Of a stretch of DNA of 64,000 nucleotides, positions 10,773 to 23,060 are shown piece after piece. Made by a program: the position numbers and the translations under genes. The stretch spans positions 9,114,001 through 9,178,000 of the forward strand of contig JASJZH010000003.1 of NCBI GenBank assembly GCA_037178975.1, in the 5' to 3' direction. The DNA is from Oscheius tipulae (lineage: Eukaryota; Nematoda; Chromadorea; Rhabditida; Rhabditidae). How positions within the stretch are numbered: the stretch's first letter is position 1; every line of letters starts with the position of its first letter. Below the pieces are notes generated by a model. The model had not been told where the DNA came from and ran no database searches. It was given only the letters and a program-made list of their open reading frames with translations.

Positions 10773-11115
10773 TTATAGTAGCCGCAGAGCCTGGTATTCG
10801 GCGAATAACTTATCGAAGAGATCTTTTCCTTGATAGTCAATCCATTTCTCGAACAGAACAGAAGCCAAGTACGACATCCGAGTGTATGCTCCAATGGCAT
10901 CACGATACTCTCGGCACTGCGAGCACATCCGTGCGCTGAAAACTTTGTTTTTTTTTTTTAAAGAAAAATCATATCAAACTTACCCGAAAGAAGTTGGTTG
11001 CATGATGACCAAGTATTTGACCACTGAGTACTCTTTTTTTGAAGAAAATATCCATTTTAAAATAGATAAGAAGTCCTCGGCGACGTCGCTCCGGATAAAA
11101 TTAGGAGTGTCAAAA
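10773..11115 (-). CDS. Unrecognised protein, 3'-terminal exons only
   Basis: Two exons join cleanly: 11115-10984 and 10935-10773, with a gtaag donor and ttttcag acceptor. They read NFIRSDVAEDFLSILKW ... SVVKYLVIMQPTSFG then ARMCSQCREYRDAIGAYTR ... LFAEYQALRLL-stop, a helical C-terminus followed closely by AATAAA. The family was not recognised. The upstream exon is unresolved: the candidate donor near 11174 gives the wrong phase, and an open acidic stretch at 11175-11387 is in a different frame. The end of the gene is fairly sure and its beginning unknown. Confidence 0.45.
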
Positions 11116-12862
11116 CTGAGGGTAATCGAAAGAATTTGTCAGAAACTTGACTGACGCTTTTCTTTTTCCTACCTCTACGAAGAGCTCTCGTCCACAGATC
11201 CAATTGGCTCAACTCGATAGAAATTTTTAGCGCTATCCCCCTCTTTCTCTTCTACAATGGCTCTCCGATTCCGTATGCTACCGTTATCACTCCCACGCCT
11301 CTCTTTGAGTTTGACAGATGGAAACTGATTTGTTTGAGTCCAAACGTCGGAGTACATTGATTTTGAAGTCGGACATACTCGGACCATACTGGCGAGATTT
11401 AATATCTTTTCCGTTATACCTAGGCAGGCGCCGTTACTACCGCCAGGATCGAGGCGTCCAGCCTTATGTTAACTTCAAACAGCGATCGCGTAGCTACAAC
11501 GGGGCTGCGCCTTTTGCGAGCGAGACGACGTACAGATAGACACGACAACTTTTTAACAGGATGAATACATTTTCCGCAACCGAGTTTTTGCTACGATGGC
11601 CTGATCCGGATGGGAACTAGGAAACACAAAATGTGTGTAGAAATAGATAATACCCTTGGTCGTTTTTGTTAAAAAGTAAAAAATTCGAATTCCGCACCTT
11701 GCTTTTCAAAATTATTCAAAGTTGGTTGCTGACTAAGGCGAGAAGTGGGTTTTTGTTAGCAAAAACAGCTTGAAAACGAACTGCTAGAGGCAAAATGTGA
11801 CGAAAAATGGCTAATGCTATAAAGAAGTGCAAGTAAGCCGCTGAACCTGGTCAACCGAGCTCATGGAGTCAAATGACGGTGCAATATGGGCTGCATGAGG
11901 GGAGCAGAACCTGGTTAACAGCGATTTACTAGGCTCAAATACGGCTACTGGAGGCAAAATATGATGGAAAACATGTGGCTGCAGGCAGAAGATGGTGGAA
12001 GCAGGCTCTTGGGGGCAGAGAGTGGCTTAGAGCTGGTACTCGCCCGTACTGAGGGTGACCTGAACTGGGAAGTCAACAAGATGCAATCACGAAGGTCGCA
12101 GAATGTTTCTTGGAAAGTTTTCACGGCGTTGACCGAGCCTAGCCAGCTCGAAAATTGCTTCATGCACTCAAAAACTCTCGAGCTGCCCAAATATAGCTAT
12201 GAGGCATGTTTCAACGTCAAAAACTCCTAAAAATAATTGCATATGCATACTCATCTCAAAAATTAAACTGCTACTTTACAAAAAGAGTACTTCTCGCGGG
12301 GTCGAGTCTTTGATCTTTCGAGTCATAATCTTAGCATCTACAATCGGCCACACGGACGGCTTCACATGCATCCCAGACACAGAAGCACAGATAATAGATC
12401 ACAGCGTCCGCCACATGCTTCCTTCTACAAGGCAAACCATAACACCATCACCTAAACTCTTTTGAAGGTCCTATTTCCTGATTAATCGGCAGCGAAGGCT
12501 AACAACAAATGAATCACAATTATCAGAGCAACAAAAAACTAACAGCTTTATTTAACAGAAAAGAGGTGCGCAAAAATGCATGCAAACAGGAGCAAAACCT
12601 GTATAGAAGTGTGCTGTAGGGGGCTGTGTGCGGTAGACGTAAACTATACTATTTACAAGCAATACAACAATATACGAAAAATAGATTTCGACTTGTGTCA
12701 CAAGTCTAGGTGTGTGTTTAAAAACCCGTCATAGGCGACTGAGTGGGGGGAGGGGGGGAGCCAAAAAAAGGGCTATACAGAAGGGGGGGCGTGTAACCGG
12801 TATAGTGACCCGCATAAAACAGAAGAGGAAAGGAAAAGAGTCTGTTTGTAACAGAACTCTCT
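11116..12862. other. Region without resolved gene
   Basis: Upstream exons of the 10.8-kb gene and the 3' flank of the 12.9-kb gene should fall here. No reliable exon was found. A B-box-like GACTCGACCCC lies on the minus strand near 12300. The stretch 12730-12790 is G-rich. Confidence 0.4.
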
Positions 12863-15800
12863 CTAAACAGAATCGAGACCGGAATCATGGGCTCCGAGGG
12901 AGGAGTTCGGGGATTGAATGTGCTGATAGAGGCCGGTAGACGTGGGGCAGAGACTGGTTGGCAGGGGCGGAATCACACCCGGAATGCGGTAATTATAGCG
13001 ACCGAGCGAGCTGGCCGAATCCAGAGGGCTCGTCGTCGTGGTGGACTCGCTGCGGCTCTGCCAATAGGCCAGATTTCTCTGCTGCTGATGCGCGTGCTGA
13101 GGATGCGTCTCCCAAGGCATGTCGTAGCTGAAAATTTTTGGTTATTACAAAGTATTTAAGACTAAAAACCACTCATTGAAGGCCTTTGGAGACAGAAAAT
13201 CCCTAATATGATTGCATATTCTTACTTAGCTCAAAAACTCTACAAAGTGTTACAGAATATTTTGATTGGGTGGGATTGAATCCGGGTTGTTCGCTTCATC
13301 ACGCTTAATGCCTACGCTCGGCCACAGGCAGACAAAGACGCGAGATAATTTAAAATAAATGGAAGGTGTGATCCAGGTTATCAATCATAATCGGTGACTG
13401 AGTGCGCGAACGCTGCGTAAAGTTGGGCGCAGATGATTTATGAGCGTTACAAAAAGGCATAATGAAGTGTTTGCGGAAGAATAGTAAAGCGCCAATGAAG
13501 AAGAAAGTTCTTTTACCGAACAGCTCAGTCGGTTAGAGGTCGGATTAAGATTTAGAGGATCAGGATTCACATCCTGGACGTGAGAATCGGCCTTTTCCAA
13601 CAGCTCAGCCGGTAAGCGGTTGGATGGAGATCCACAGGACCCGAGTTCGACCCCATCATGGAAGCCCAAAACCGGTCAAGAAAAAACGTACCGAGACTCA
13701 TCGTCGGTGATCTTGACCAGCGCGGGGGAGTAGGGCTGGTAGCGCGGCTTGACCGAGATCTGTCGATGGGTCTTCTTCTGGCGCATGAAGACGACAAGGA
13801 GAACGGCAAAGGCAGCAGACGTGAGAGCTGCCACACCAGCAAGCGCGGCTATTCCAATGTGAATGAGGCGATCCTCGCCCTGCAGCTGCGACAGAATCGA
13901 GGAGGCGAGCGGAGCGTCGTCGACGATCTAAAATTTCGGATTTCATAGGATTTTGGGCGAGAAACGAACCTCCTGACCAATGACGGTGACTTCGGCCGGA
14001 TCCGGGCACCATGGACAGCGCTCGGTGTGCTTCTGCACGGCCAGTGTGGCATTGAAGCACTTGCCGCGTAGCTGAAAAAAGATGATAAGTCATGTCACTG
14101 TCACTGTCTGTGTCTACTGTCACGAGCTACTGGCTGTCAAAAATCACCTCAATGATAACTTTTCCCTTTTCCTCCTCGGGAAGTGGAGTGGTGGTTTGAT
14201 GACGGCGTGAGCGGAGTCGATCCTGCAAATATAGATACATAACTGGCGCAATGCGCATAATTTCCTGTTCCCATGTATTCTTCTAATCATTGCGCAAGCC
14301 TACAGCTGCTTTTTAGGGCACCAAGACATTGTGTGACATGGGATAATTAACTATTAGCATGGAGCTTGGGGTCAATGGGTCGGGAAACTTTGGATTCGTA
14401 GATCAATAGGCGGCAAAATAGAGGATTAGCACTATGGCTCCGGCGGTTAGAGAGTGGACGGAAACATAGAAAACCAAGGTTTGATCCCCCGACAGAAACA
14501 TTTAAAAAAAATTTCCAGTATGACGCAGTCGGTAAGAGGTTTGCCTGAGCCCCAAGGAGTCGGATTCATGCATGAAAATCTGGTCTCAGCCTGAAATCCA
14601 GAGGACCGGATTCGATTCCCGGACGGGAAAATTTATCCGTTGCAACATTGCAGTGCGTAAGATTGCCCATTATACATCCAAAGACCAGGGTTCGATCCTG
14701 GCTATAAAAGACAATCAAAAACCTACGTAAGCCTCATGAAGAACATCTTGGAACACACGGTTAGAGGCAGTCTGATCGCAGACGCGGGGAAATCCGTAGG
14801 TAGGATCGGTGCCGACGACCTGGCACGAGATCGAGACGTCCTCGGGCTTGCCCGAAGGCCAGAAGGAGATGAGGCTGCGTGGAGACTCCTGCAAATTGCT
14901 CCAATTATTTCTGGAGGATACGAAATGACAGTGGGGTCAGTAGCACAGTTGGATAGCGTGGTTTTGAATCGGGTTGCGCAACACTCAGGGTCAATTCACG
15001 TCAAGTTTTGGGCAGTCAGTGAGCCATCCATCTTTTAAAGCATAGCTCAGTCGGTAAGAAAGCGAACTAAGACCTAGAGGATCAGGGCTCGATCCCTGGA
15101 GAGGTAAAACGGCTTTTGTCAGATAGCTCCGGTGAGAGGTTTATGAATCGAATAGTTTCCGTGTTCGATACCTGGGCGCAAAAAAATTAAGCCTAACATG
15201 GATCTAATGGAAACTGGGCAGTGAGAGAGCCCCTTTTTCATACAAAAATACCCAAGAATGCTGGCAAAACAGTCAATCTCAATTAGCACTAGCATAGCCC
15301 AGATGATCTGCGTTGCGTAACCCAAACGCCCGACTAATTTCGGCCTTGCGTGCGGCCGCCTCGACAAAGAGCTTGCGCAATTTTGTGCGCATTCGATACT
15401 GTCTGTCGAGCTAATCGCGGCTAAGAAATCCTTCGGACCATGGAATCCTGGCCCCCTCATCCCCCAAGGCTTATGAACAGGCGGCACGGGCTTTTACAAG
15501 AGGCTCAAGTAGTCATAAAATGCGCAGGATATGCGGGAACATGCGAGGATCGTAAAGAACAATTATGCGGAGCTGTTAATGAGCTTAGAGGGAGCGGCTT
15601 ACCTGCACAAAGTGCTCCGAGACGGGCCAGCTGATCGACTGCTTCTCGCTCAACGGCAGCATGTCCTCCAGAAGCTGAATATGGGTGATTATTAGGTAAT
15701 TGATGGACAATATAATTAATAAATCAGGTGGGGAACCCCCTACATTTGTTATAGGTGGCGTTTGGCTGATTTAGAGCGACAAAACAGCAGAAAACCGTTC

Positions 15801-16329
15801 TATAACAGTGAAGCACAGGGAAAACTTGACCCAGGACACATTTTGTAGCATTTTTCCTGATTTTCCATGAAAAAGACGGTTTACGAGAACTCACTGGCTC
15901 CAAGCTCTTCAAACAAAAATATCGGTGGAAAATGGGTTGGGAATGTCCTAAAAAGCTGAGACAGTATCCTAGGACAATTTTCGGGCATTCTACATCGTTT
16001 TCACCAAACTTTTGTCGTTTGGGGTGTGCCAAATAGTGAATGCAGCTAGTTGGCAAATGATCTAGCTCGTAAATATAAGGAAAATAGGCCAAGAATCGGT
16101 TAAAATGAGGGCGAAAGAGCTGTGAAGACATTTGAGATAAATAAGACAAAAAGTGAAGGCTAAATTATACATGAAAAGCAATCAAAACCTTGAATCGTGG
16201 CTGATGACAGCCAGCCGTCGTCAGGCAGCCATCTTTCCACACGACCTCGATAAGATGAGCCGTCATCCAGAAATTGCTGTGGGCGGCAAGCAAGGTGGGC
16301 ATCAACAGCAAAAGTAGATATAATGTCAT
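12863..16329 (-). CDS. Single-pass type I membrane protein, family not recognised
   Basis: Seven exons (16329-16189, 15674-15603, 14888-14727, 14222-14148, 14071-13970, 13927-13692, 13127-12863) sum to 350 residues. A signal peptide starts MTLYLLLLLMPTLLAAHSNF. The predicted outer part has about seven cysteines, including DGCLTTAGCHQ, ISCQVVG and ERCPWCPDP, and one N-x-T (CFNAT). A membrane span, roughly IHIGIAALAGVAALTSAAFA, is followed by a basic stop-transfer segment (MRQKKTHRQ). The cytosolic tail is Ser/Pro/Tyr-rich and ends SGLDSV. This is the architecture of a cell-surface receptor or adhesion protein, but no family is claimed. All four introns over 500 nt lie in this gene, and three of them are filled with tRNA-like units; introns 4 and 5 are short. 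Confidence 0.8.
13268..13327 (-). repeat. tRNA-like unit in last intron of the 12.9-kb gene
   Basis: Minus strand: TGGCCGAGCGTAGGCATTAA (A box with extended D loop) and GGATTCAATCCC (B box). Sense orientation relative to the host gene. Confidence 0.65.
13515..13580 (+). repeat. tRNA-like unit, intron 6 of the 12.9-kb gene
   Basis: CAGCTCAGTCGGTTAGAGG as A box and GGATTCACATCC as a B-box-like T arm. Antisense to the host gene. Confidence 0.65.
13596..13662 (+). repeat. tRNA-like unit adjacent to the 13515 unit
   Basis: CAGCTCAGCCGGTAAGCGG and GAGTTCGACCCC. It lies 16 nt from the previous unit and shares its A-box lead-in, so these two may be a tandem pair from one family. Confidence 0.7.
14431..14497 (+). 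repeat. tRNA-like unit, intron 3 of the 12.9-kb gene
   Basis: TGGCTCCGGCGGTTAGAGAG as A box and AGGTTTGATCCCCC as B box. First of a run of three or four units packed into 280 nt. Confidence 0.6.
14518..14632 (+). repeat. tRNA-like unit(s), intron 3, possibly two merged
   Basis: An A box (TGACGCAGTCGGTAAGAGG) is followed by a weak T arm (GGATTCATGC) and, 60 nt later, by a strong B box GGATTCGATTCCC. Either one unit is enlarged or a second unit has lost its 5' half. Confidence 0.6.
14636..14705 (+). repeat. tRNA-like unit, intron 3
   Basis: TTGCAGTGCGTAAGATTG, a weak A box, and a perfect T arm CAGGGTTCGATCCTGG. Confidence 0.65.
14935..15010 (+). repeat. Decayed tRNA-like unit, intron 2
   Basis: GTAGCACAGTTGGATAGCGTG resembles the D arm; the T arm is degenerate (GGGTCAATTCAC). 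Confidence 0.5.
15037..15106 (+). repeat. tRNA-like unit, intron 2
   Basis: CATAGCTCAGTCGGTAAGAA and CAGGGCTCGATCCCTGG with a complete T stem. The acceptor stem is absent. Confidence 0.7.
15115..15185 (+). repeat. tRNA-like unit, intron 2, directly following the previous one
   Basis: AGATAGCTCCGGTGAGAGG and GTGTTCGATACC. With the 15037 unit it forms a tandem pair whose internal sequences differ. Confidence 0.6.
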
Positions 16330-16854
16330 TCTAAAGCTGGTTTATGGGATGAATACGAGAAAATGGAAGAAAAAAAGATGAGAAAATTGGAAGAAAATGA
16401 GCAGAAAACATTAAAAAATAAATTGTGAATTTTCAAATTCCCGGGCAAAGAGATTTTGCGCGGCGGAGTTTGAATTTTTCCAGAAAACGAATTACTGGAG
16501 AGATTTAGAGGAATCTGAAGAGAAGAGTGTCTTAGTGTGGGTATCAAGTGCCTAATTGACACCGAGACTCCTAATGAATGGCACTTGGGTGGCCCAATAG
16601 CCACCACAATCCAGAGAGGGGCGTACCGCAACCACGCCCATGCCTGTAAGGACAAAGGAGGGGGGAAATTTCGGGGAATCTCTGTCACTTTGTCTCTCTG
16701 TCTCTGACAGAAAGAAGCTAAAAGATACAGTACGTATCGGGATATCAATCTGGTGGTCAGGGATAGGATAACGTCTGTCACGGTCACACCTCGTCAGTCA
16801 TGCGATGTGAAAAGATAAGAACATCTGGATGAGGCAGGGGCAACAGGTTGACAG

Positions 16855-17190
16855 GTAGGTGAGGAGAGAGACAGAAAGACTGAAAGACAGAGATAGAGAG
16901 AGACAGAGTGTGTGTAGGAAGGCTACTGTCCAACTGGCAAGACAAACAACTCGATAAGGCGGCACGCTTCTGTAGATAGCTAGATATAGGGGTCAGAGGA
17001 TGGGGGGATTGTTTGGATAAAAATGGAGACAGAGACAGTGAAACAAACAAAGAAGAATGGCCATTCTCAAGACACAGATTTGTCGAACTGAAAAAGCGAC
17101 AAGAAGACAAGAGGGTGCCAACCTTGAGGATAAGATCTTGGACATGAGAAGCGAGAGAGAGAGAGATACAGAGAGATAACAATCTCCGAA
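16855..17190. repeat. GACAG/GAGAGAC tract
   Basis: Purine-rich on the plus strand over about 330 nt, interrupted by non-repetitive patches. Confidence 0.75.
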
Positions 17191-18074
17191 ATCACAACCA
17201 TTTGTCAAACACAGCATGAAAAGCTCTGTTTGAGGGTTGAAACAGAAACTGTGTCTCTGTCACTGTCTCATTCTGGTGAGAATCTTCCGAAAACAAAGCG
17301 TTTTGTTGCTACTGATCAAAGACGGCCGCTCTTTACCTAAGAGCCCATGTCCATGTCCAGAGGACCTGGAGCCAAAAGAATGTCACCTCTGTTGGGCGTC
17401 GCGCCACCCCACAATGGAGAAAACGGCGGCTTTGGAGGAAGAGCTACTGAAATCTCTGTTTCTGTTTCTCTATCTCTGTCTCTCTGTCCTTCTGTCTCCC
17501 TTCTTGTCAGCATAGTAAGAAGCACCTAGTAGGACCCAAACAAAGACCAAGGAACTGACCGGCACATCGCCTTCGATCGTTGCAAAAGGCGTGGTACAAG
17601 CAACTGGGAAAGCATCGGGTGGAATAACTCGAGTAACTCCAAAACAGACTCAGGTTATGCGTTACAGGACTTGACAAGTAACCTAAATCATGCAGAGCAA
17701 CTTTATGTCAACTTGTCAGATTCTCTCATGCCTAATCTGCATCTATTTAGAATTACTCCAGTTATTCACACTCGATGCTCGCCCAACGACATATTGTCAG
17801 ATACTCTCGTCTCCTACTCGTCTGTGATCGTCATAGGTTTCTACCCTTCTGCAGGTCAGTTACTTGGATATTTCCCCTATTATCTCTCTGTCTCTCTATC
17901 TCACTGTCTCCATGCCTCTAGCAGTCACGGTTCCTTTTCCAGGACTGGTCTCACGGGATTAGCATAGGTCTCGGGTCTTTCTTCGCACAATTAACGCCTT
18001 TCTGTCCATCAATTAAAGCCTCTTTTTGGTACTACTGGCCGCCACTCTTTACTCATCTTAGCACCAAAGGGTGA

Positions 18075-18310
18075 CAAAAAGCTGACAGAGACAGAGAGAG
18101 GCAGAGGGAGAGTAAGGGAGAGACCAGGAGACAGAGACAGGAACACAGTGACACAGAGAGACTGAGAGACAGACATCCTATGTTTACGGGACTAAGAGAG
18201 GAGTCGGGATCTTTTTGGTAATGGGATAGGAGGCAGGGATTAGCCCCTCGGTGATATCCCACTGTGATCATTCTGATCAGCACATAATGAGAGAGAGAGA
18301 GAGAGAGAGG
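18075..18310. repeat. GACAG tract ending in a (GA)n run
   Basis: GACAGAGAGA words at 18080-18170 and a pure (GA) run at 18288-18309. Confidence 0.8.
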
Positions 18311-18636
18311 TCGGTCGGCAGGGTGTGTTGGGCAAAGAAAGCCGTAACCTTCTGGGAACGCCTGTCATGTCACGGTCCCAACTTTTACTTCAAGAGAGTG
18401 TCAGTTGTTCGAGAATCATAAAATCTGTGGTAGCCACAAGTTTATGGCCGGGGCCGAATGCCAAAGTGTCTTTGAGTTGATGACCCTCTACTGGCTCCTA
18501 ATCGGCTCACCAACAGTTCTCCTTAGGCGGCTCTTTAGCCTAGGTAAACACTCGATAAGAACAGCTACGGGTGGCAGAGAGACCTACCGTACTCTGGGTA
18601 GTAAAAATGCGCAAAAGGACATGAAAACAAACGACT

Positions 18637-18712
18637 TTTCTGTCAGAGATCCGAACCCTGTCTCTGTCAGACAATGTTAGCGCCTTTGACCACTACGAGA
18701 GCGCCAGATTTG
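18637..18712 (-). repeat. tRNA-like unit
   Basis: Minus strand: GTAGTGGTCAAAGGCGCTAAC as A-box region and AGGGTTCGGATCTC as a decayed B box. Its inner part has been overrun by a CTGTCTCTGTC repeat. Confidence 0.5.
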
Positions 18713-19219
18713 AAGAAGGTTCTGAAGTATCAAAACTCGGTGTTGCAAGACCAAAATGAGCCGTCTGTTTGCCTTGGAGCAGTCGTACAACTGTCGTTTT
18801 CGGAAGCTTTGAGCTTGCGAGCCGACTGTTGCGCAACTGACAGGCCGTCTCTCTCTCTGTATTCACGGATTATGAACGAACAGAGAGAGAGTGAGACTGG
18901 CAACCGACACTAACACACATGTTTCTGGTTCCACACGTGTGTTCGAGTGCTCCTTCGGAGCACACAGGAACAATGGTCCGGTCTGTTTGGAATCGAGTAC
19001 TAGTACTAGAGACAGAGAGAATCTAATGGAGTAGCGTGAAAAGGAAATGGTCTTCCGGAGATTGAGGCGTGAAGGAATGAGCACAGCCAGCCCAAAGGGG
19101 TCTGGTCAAGATTCGCTCATGAATAGCAAATATTCTTTTGAAGGGCTCCCCCCTAGTGCTCTGGACACATCCTCTTCACGCGCCCGACCGGATAGACTGT
19201 CACATTTAGCATACTGTCC

Positions 19220-19400
19220 CTATCTCTGGGAGGAGAGAGGCACAGAAAGACAGAGAGACAAACAGGGTAACACAGCGACAGAGAGATAGAGATATAGATA
19301 GAGAGAGACAGAGCGACAGAGAGATAGAGGAACAGTGGAGACTGGGTGACAGAGAAATACTGATAGAGACAGCGATAAAGAGATAGAGTCCCAGTGTGAG
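19220..19400. repeat. GACAGAGAGA/GATAGA tract
   Basis: Plus-strand purine-rich imperfect 8- to 10-mer repeat over 180 nt. Confidence 0.8.
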
Positions 19401-20039
19401 AAAAGGATATTTCAGAGCTACTGTCTGTCTCGTTGTCCCTGTCTGCATGCCTTACTGTTAAAAAAACAACATCGCGTAGGTACGAGATTGTGTGTGGTCC
19501 AGGCGGCAAAGAGGGTGTCGTCTGCCTTGAAGACGCAAACAAAAAGCGAGAAGAGACCGCTAGAAAAGAGGATTATTAGGCGGGGTTGAAGCCCGGAACC
19601 GGCAGTCAAGAGTCGGAAATTTTGGTGTTATTATGAACAGGAAGAGAGAAAGACAGAGAGGTCAAGTCAGAAGACAAACAAATGGATGACACCTGTAGAA
19701 ACATAGATAACGAGGTGAGAGCGTGGCTGGCTTCTTTGAAAAGTTCTCTCAAGTTACTGAGTAGGATAAGACCCGTGGGATACATACAGTCTCACACTGT
19801 CTAATGAGGCGATGTCCACTAATCCAGAACGACAACACTCGCGGGAGTGTTCTCAAAACAACAGATAACTATCGGGCCCGTGAATTATCCGACCTCGACC
19901 GGGAATTAGCCTAAACAGGGCTAAACGCTTGATGTCTATTCAATTATCTACGCGCCGTTGCTTTCGGACAGTTCTGTCTGTCTCTGTCTCTCTGTCAGTG
20001 AAAGAAAGGACTCATCAGAAGGACCGGTCGGTTCGGATA

Positions 20040-20268
20040 GTCAAGAGGAGGATCAACAATGCATCAAGAGGCCTATGTGCCGCATATCTCGACTGTATCT
20101 ACTCGAGGAACGATGATGAGTCGAGGCATCGGCTCCCCAGAGAGTACGGGTGCCGAAAGCGGCAGTCATTATGTGCTAGTGAGCAAGTTGATAAATGTTC
20201 CTCCCTGCTCTCCGGAGAGGCCGGTTCAAAATCAGCGAGACATAATTTGGCAGGCGGAGGAAACGAAG
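20040..20268 (+). other. Exon-like open stretch with a good donor
   Basis: Open reading through TMMSRGIGSPESTGAESGSHY and PERPVQNQRDIIWQAEE, ending at AA|gtaagg, a strong donor. The Ser/Gly/Pro-rich composition looks like a disordered protein segment. No acceptor-to-exon chain could be completed and no family was recognised. Confidence 0.2.
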
Positions 20269-21179
20269 TAAGGATGAGAGACAAAAGGGAGCGAGTTCTT
20301 TTTATGAGGATGAGGAGGGTAAAAAGGGGTCCAGCTGGGAGAGAGGGAGAGAGAGACAGGGGCCGAATTCGTCGGTTATGTCGGGTTGATGGCCACTTGA
20401 CGGTTATGAGGACAAGGTCCCGTCTCTCGCACAATTCTGCTAATTTTTGTGTTTATTCACTCCGGACAGTCTCTATCTCTTTCTCAATACTGGACTAAGA
20501 GACAGATACGAGAACAACAGGATTCCTGTAGGAACAGATGGGAGCAGTCAAGTGGAAGAAGAAAGGGATCCGACGGGTCAAAAACTTTGGGAGACTCTGA
20601 TAGAAGGACAAGATCATCAGTCAAAAAAGCCAATCTCAGCGGCTCCTCATGTTTGTAATGGGAAGAAAGAGAGAGACAGCTGACCTCATCAGAGATTGTG
20701 ACAGTCGCCGTCTTTGAAGATGCAGACCGGAGGAGACAACAGGCGGTCAATTAATATACGGATGACTGAGATCCGGAGAAGAGAGAGAGAGAGACTAAGA
20801 GTAGGTAGTCACTCCCAGACCATAAAGAAATCATAAACGGAAGGACGCCAGAGGAGAGGAGATTTAGTACCCAAACACATGTGGGTGGTAGTAACTCTGT
20901 ATTAGTAAGGGGCGGGCCTAGTAGACACTGGTTAAGAGACAGAGAGACAGTGAGACAGATTAAAAGAAGGTTCCAAGCGATGGACGTAAGCTTAGAAATA
21001 TTCCAATATCTCCAAACAAATAGACCCCCTGTCCTGGCGATGAGCAAAAGACAGTTTTTTTTCCTAAAAGCAACATCATTTTTAGACTCTTGAAGTTACT
21101 TCGTTAGACTCGTTCTACAACTATCATGGTCTGCGCAAACGCAGGTTTTAGGTTCCTACCCGTACCATCACTTGAGCCC

Positions 21180-21395
21180 GAAAACAGACTTGAAGGTGCG
21201 GACCCAATAAGGACAAATCGAGGCGAAACGGTACGGGGATGACACATAGGGTCCAGCCCAGTACAAAAACTGAACTTTTTTCGGGTTCAAGATCGCATTG
21301 TCAGACAAAGTTTCTGCAAAGTTGTAGATATTGATTAGGACTGGAACTTTGCAGAGCATCATAATCTTGAAAAACCGAGATTTCGAAAAAGTGGC
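21180..21395. repeat. Dispersed repeat R1, copy 1
   Basis: Shares AGACTTGAAGGTGC, CCAGCCCAGTACAAAAA, TCGCATTGTCAGACAA and TGCAAAGTTGTAGAT with the copy at 34030-34230, and the end part with 28372-28520. The order and spacing of the blocks are conserved. No coding or inverted-repeat structure was seen. Confidence 0.75.
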
Positions 21396-21728
21396 CGCAA
21401 TGTTAGCATTTTTGACTTGAAATCAGGGTACACTGTCTCTGTCCCTCGGCTAAACAGAGTGACAGAGGGGCAGAGAGTGACAGTATCAGGCACTCTCTCC
21501 GTAAGAGTATGAGTACTGCTAGCTCAATCGGGGTAAGTGAGTTCTCGTATAGTGTGTCAGATGAGCCGCTCTTATCCAGTTACCACAACCGAGTTGACTA
21601 ATGAACGCGTGCACACATACGGACAAGATCATCTCCCCGAGGTTTCTTTCTCACAACCTTCGTTTCTTAGGTAATCCCGTTGACCAAGGTCTGGCGCACG
21701 TGCCACTTAACACCTCCCTTATTCTTAC

Positions 21729-21755
21729 TCTGTCTCTCTCTCTCTCTCTCTCTCG
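21729..21755. repeat. (TC)n microsatellite
   Basis: A nearly pure TCTCTC run on the plus strand. Confidence 0.85.
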
Positions 21756-21832
21756 CTTCGTCCCCCTAATCGGACAACGAATATCTGGTCGTAGAACCTA
21801 TTGAATATCGCTTACGGGGGGTGAAAACGAGG

Positions 21833-21955
21833 GAGAGCGGGAGACCGGCATGAATTCCTAAGCAAATGGCTGCCATCGCTAGTGTAATTGCTCCAAAAAT
21901 ATTGGGATACTGTAAAGAGACAGAGAGACAGAAAGATAGAGCAAAAGAGAGACAG
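21833..21955 (-). repeat. Exact 123-bp duplication, copy 1, with exon-like content
   Basis: Identical over 123 nt to 31812-31934. Read on the minus strand it has a CTGTCTCTTTACAG acceptor and then 21 open codons, YPNIFGAITLAMAAICLGIH, a possible membrane-spanning segment, before a GCCG|gtctcc donor-like end. No neighbouring exons were found for this copy. Confidence 0.9.
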
Positions 21956-22630
21956 AGCGGCACATAGACATAGAGACATAGAGATAGAGAGATAGAGACA
22001 GGGAGATTGGGAGACTGAAAGAGAGACTAACTTAGGACTTAGGTTTCGGAACTATCAGGATGGGTCGAGAGAGATATCTGGAACCAATCAAGAGACTCGT
22101 AAAAGTGACGGTCTCCGTGATTTATGACTCACTCATAGATTACTTCTTCCTGTCCCAGTTGTACCCATACTCTGTCTCGGTGGCTGCATCTGTCCCTGTA
22201 CTCTTACTGTTCATAAACAAAAAGAAGAAATTTTAGGATAGACTCATACTGTCTCTCACATGGACAAATGATTCTCATCAGAAAAAGGACAAGAGGCAAA
22301 AAGAGATAGAGAGACTCATACTCTTTTTTGAAGAGACTGGTATGCCCAGAGTATGAGTACGTGAGAGCAGAAAGATAGAGAGAGTCTCGTACTCATACTC
22401 TCAGTAGGAAAAGAGAGTCACACCATATGACAATAGGGAAGTCGCGAGAGGGTTGAGTCTGGAGACTCTCACTTCGTTGATTGACTCACTGAAGAAGAAA
22501 AGGGGATAGACTCTCAGGGATTCTATGGCAAAGAGTATGAGTACATCGCCTAAGATAGACCAGTACTCTTACTCTCTCTCCCTTTCTAAACAAGGGAGGG
22601 CCCAAGAACAATGGACTTTAGAAAATGAAA

Positions 22631-22667
22631 GCTCCAGAACAACAGGGGGCACCTGTTGTTCTGGAGC
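22631..22667. repeat. Perfect 16-bp hairpin with 5-nt loop
   Basis: GCTCCAGAACAACAGG, loop GGGCA, then its exact reverse complement. Confidence 0.85.
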
Positions 22668-22794
22668 CAGTTGTCTCTTTCGTTCAAAGCCACAGGATAC
22701 ATAAATCTCCTGCGACGAGCCATATTTCCCGAGACTTCCAGGCAAAGAAGATCGAGGAGCAGGATCCCTAATGAAAAAGGAGAGTCGACAGAGT

Positions 22795-23060
22795 GACGGT
22801 GATGAAAAAGTCGGAGAGAGAGACAGATGGAAATGTGTGCGCGTGCGACGAGGAATGAAAAAGAGCGATAGACAAGGTCATGAAGGTAACGGGATCGGGA
22901 GAGCAGAAAGCGACAGAGGCTCGGAGAGACAGAGAGACAGAAAAACAGAGACAGAAAGATAGAAAGACAAAGAGGCAGTGGCACAGAGACACAGTGGAAC
23001 AGTGAGACAGAGATACGGAGAGACAGAAACCGACACTAAGATTGAACAGCACGGAGAGAT
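22795..23060. repeat. GACAGAGA tract
   Basis: Plus-strand purine-rich repeat; a similar block follows at about 23250-23405. Confidence 0.75.

Larger units (their letters stand above)
21500..22580. repeat. Cluster of AGAGTATGAGTAC words in both orientations
   Basis: Copies or near-copies of AGAGTATGAGTAC occur on the plus strand near 21504, 22348 and 22530, and on the minus strand near 22157, 22246, 22313, 22388 and 22562. They are separated by GACAG repeats. The word is nearly absent elsewhere in the window. Confidence 0.7.
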
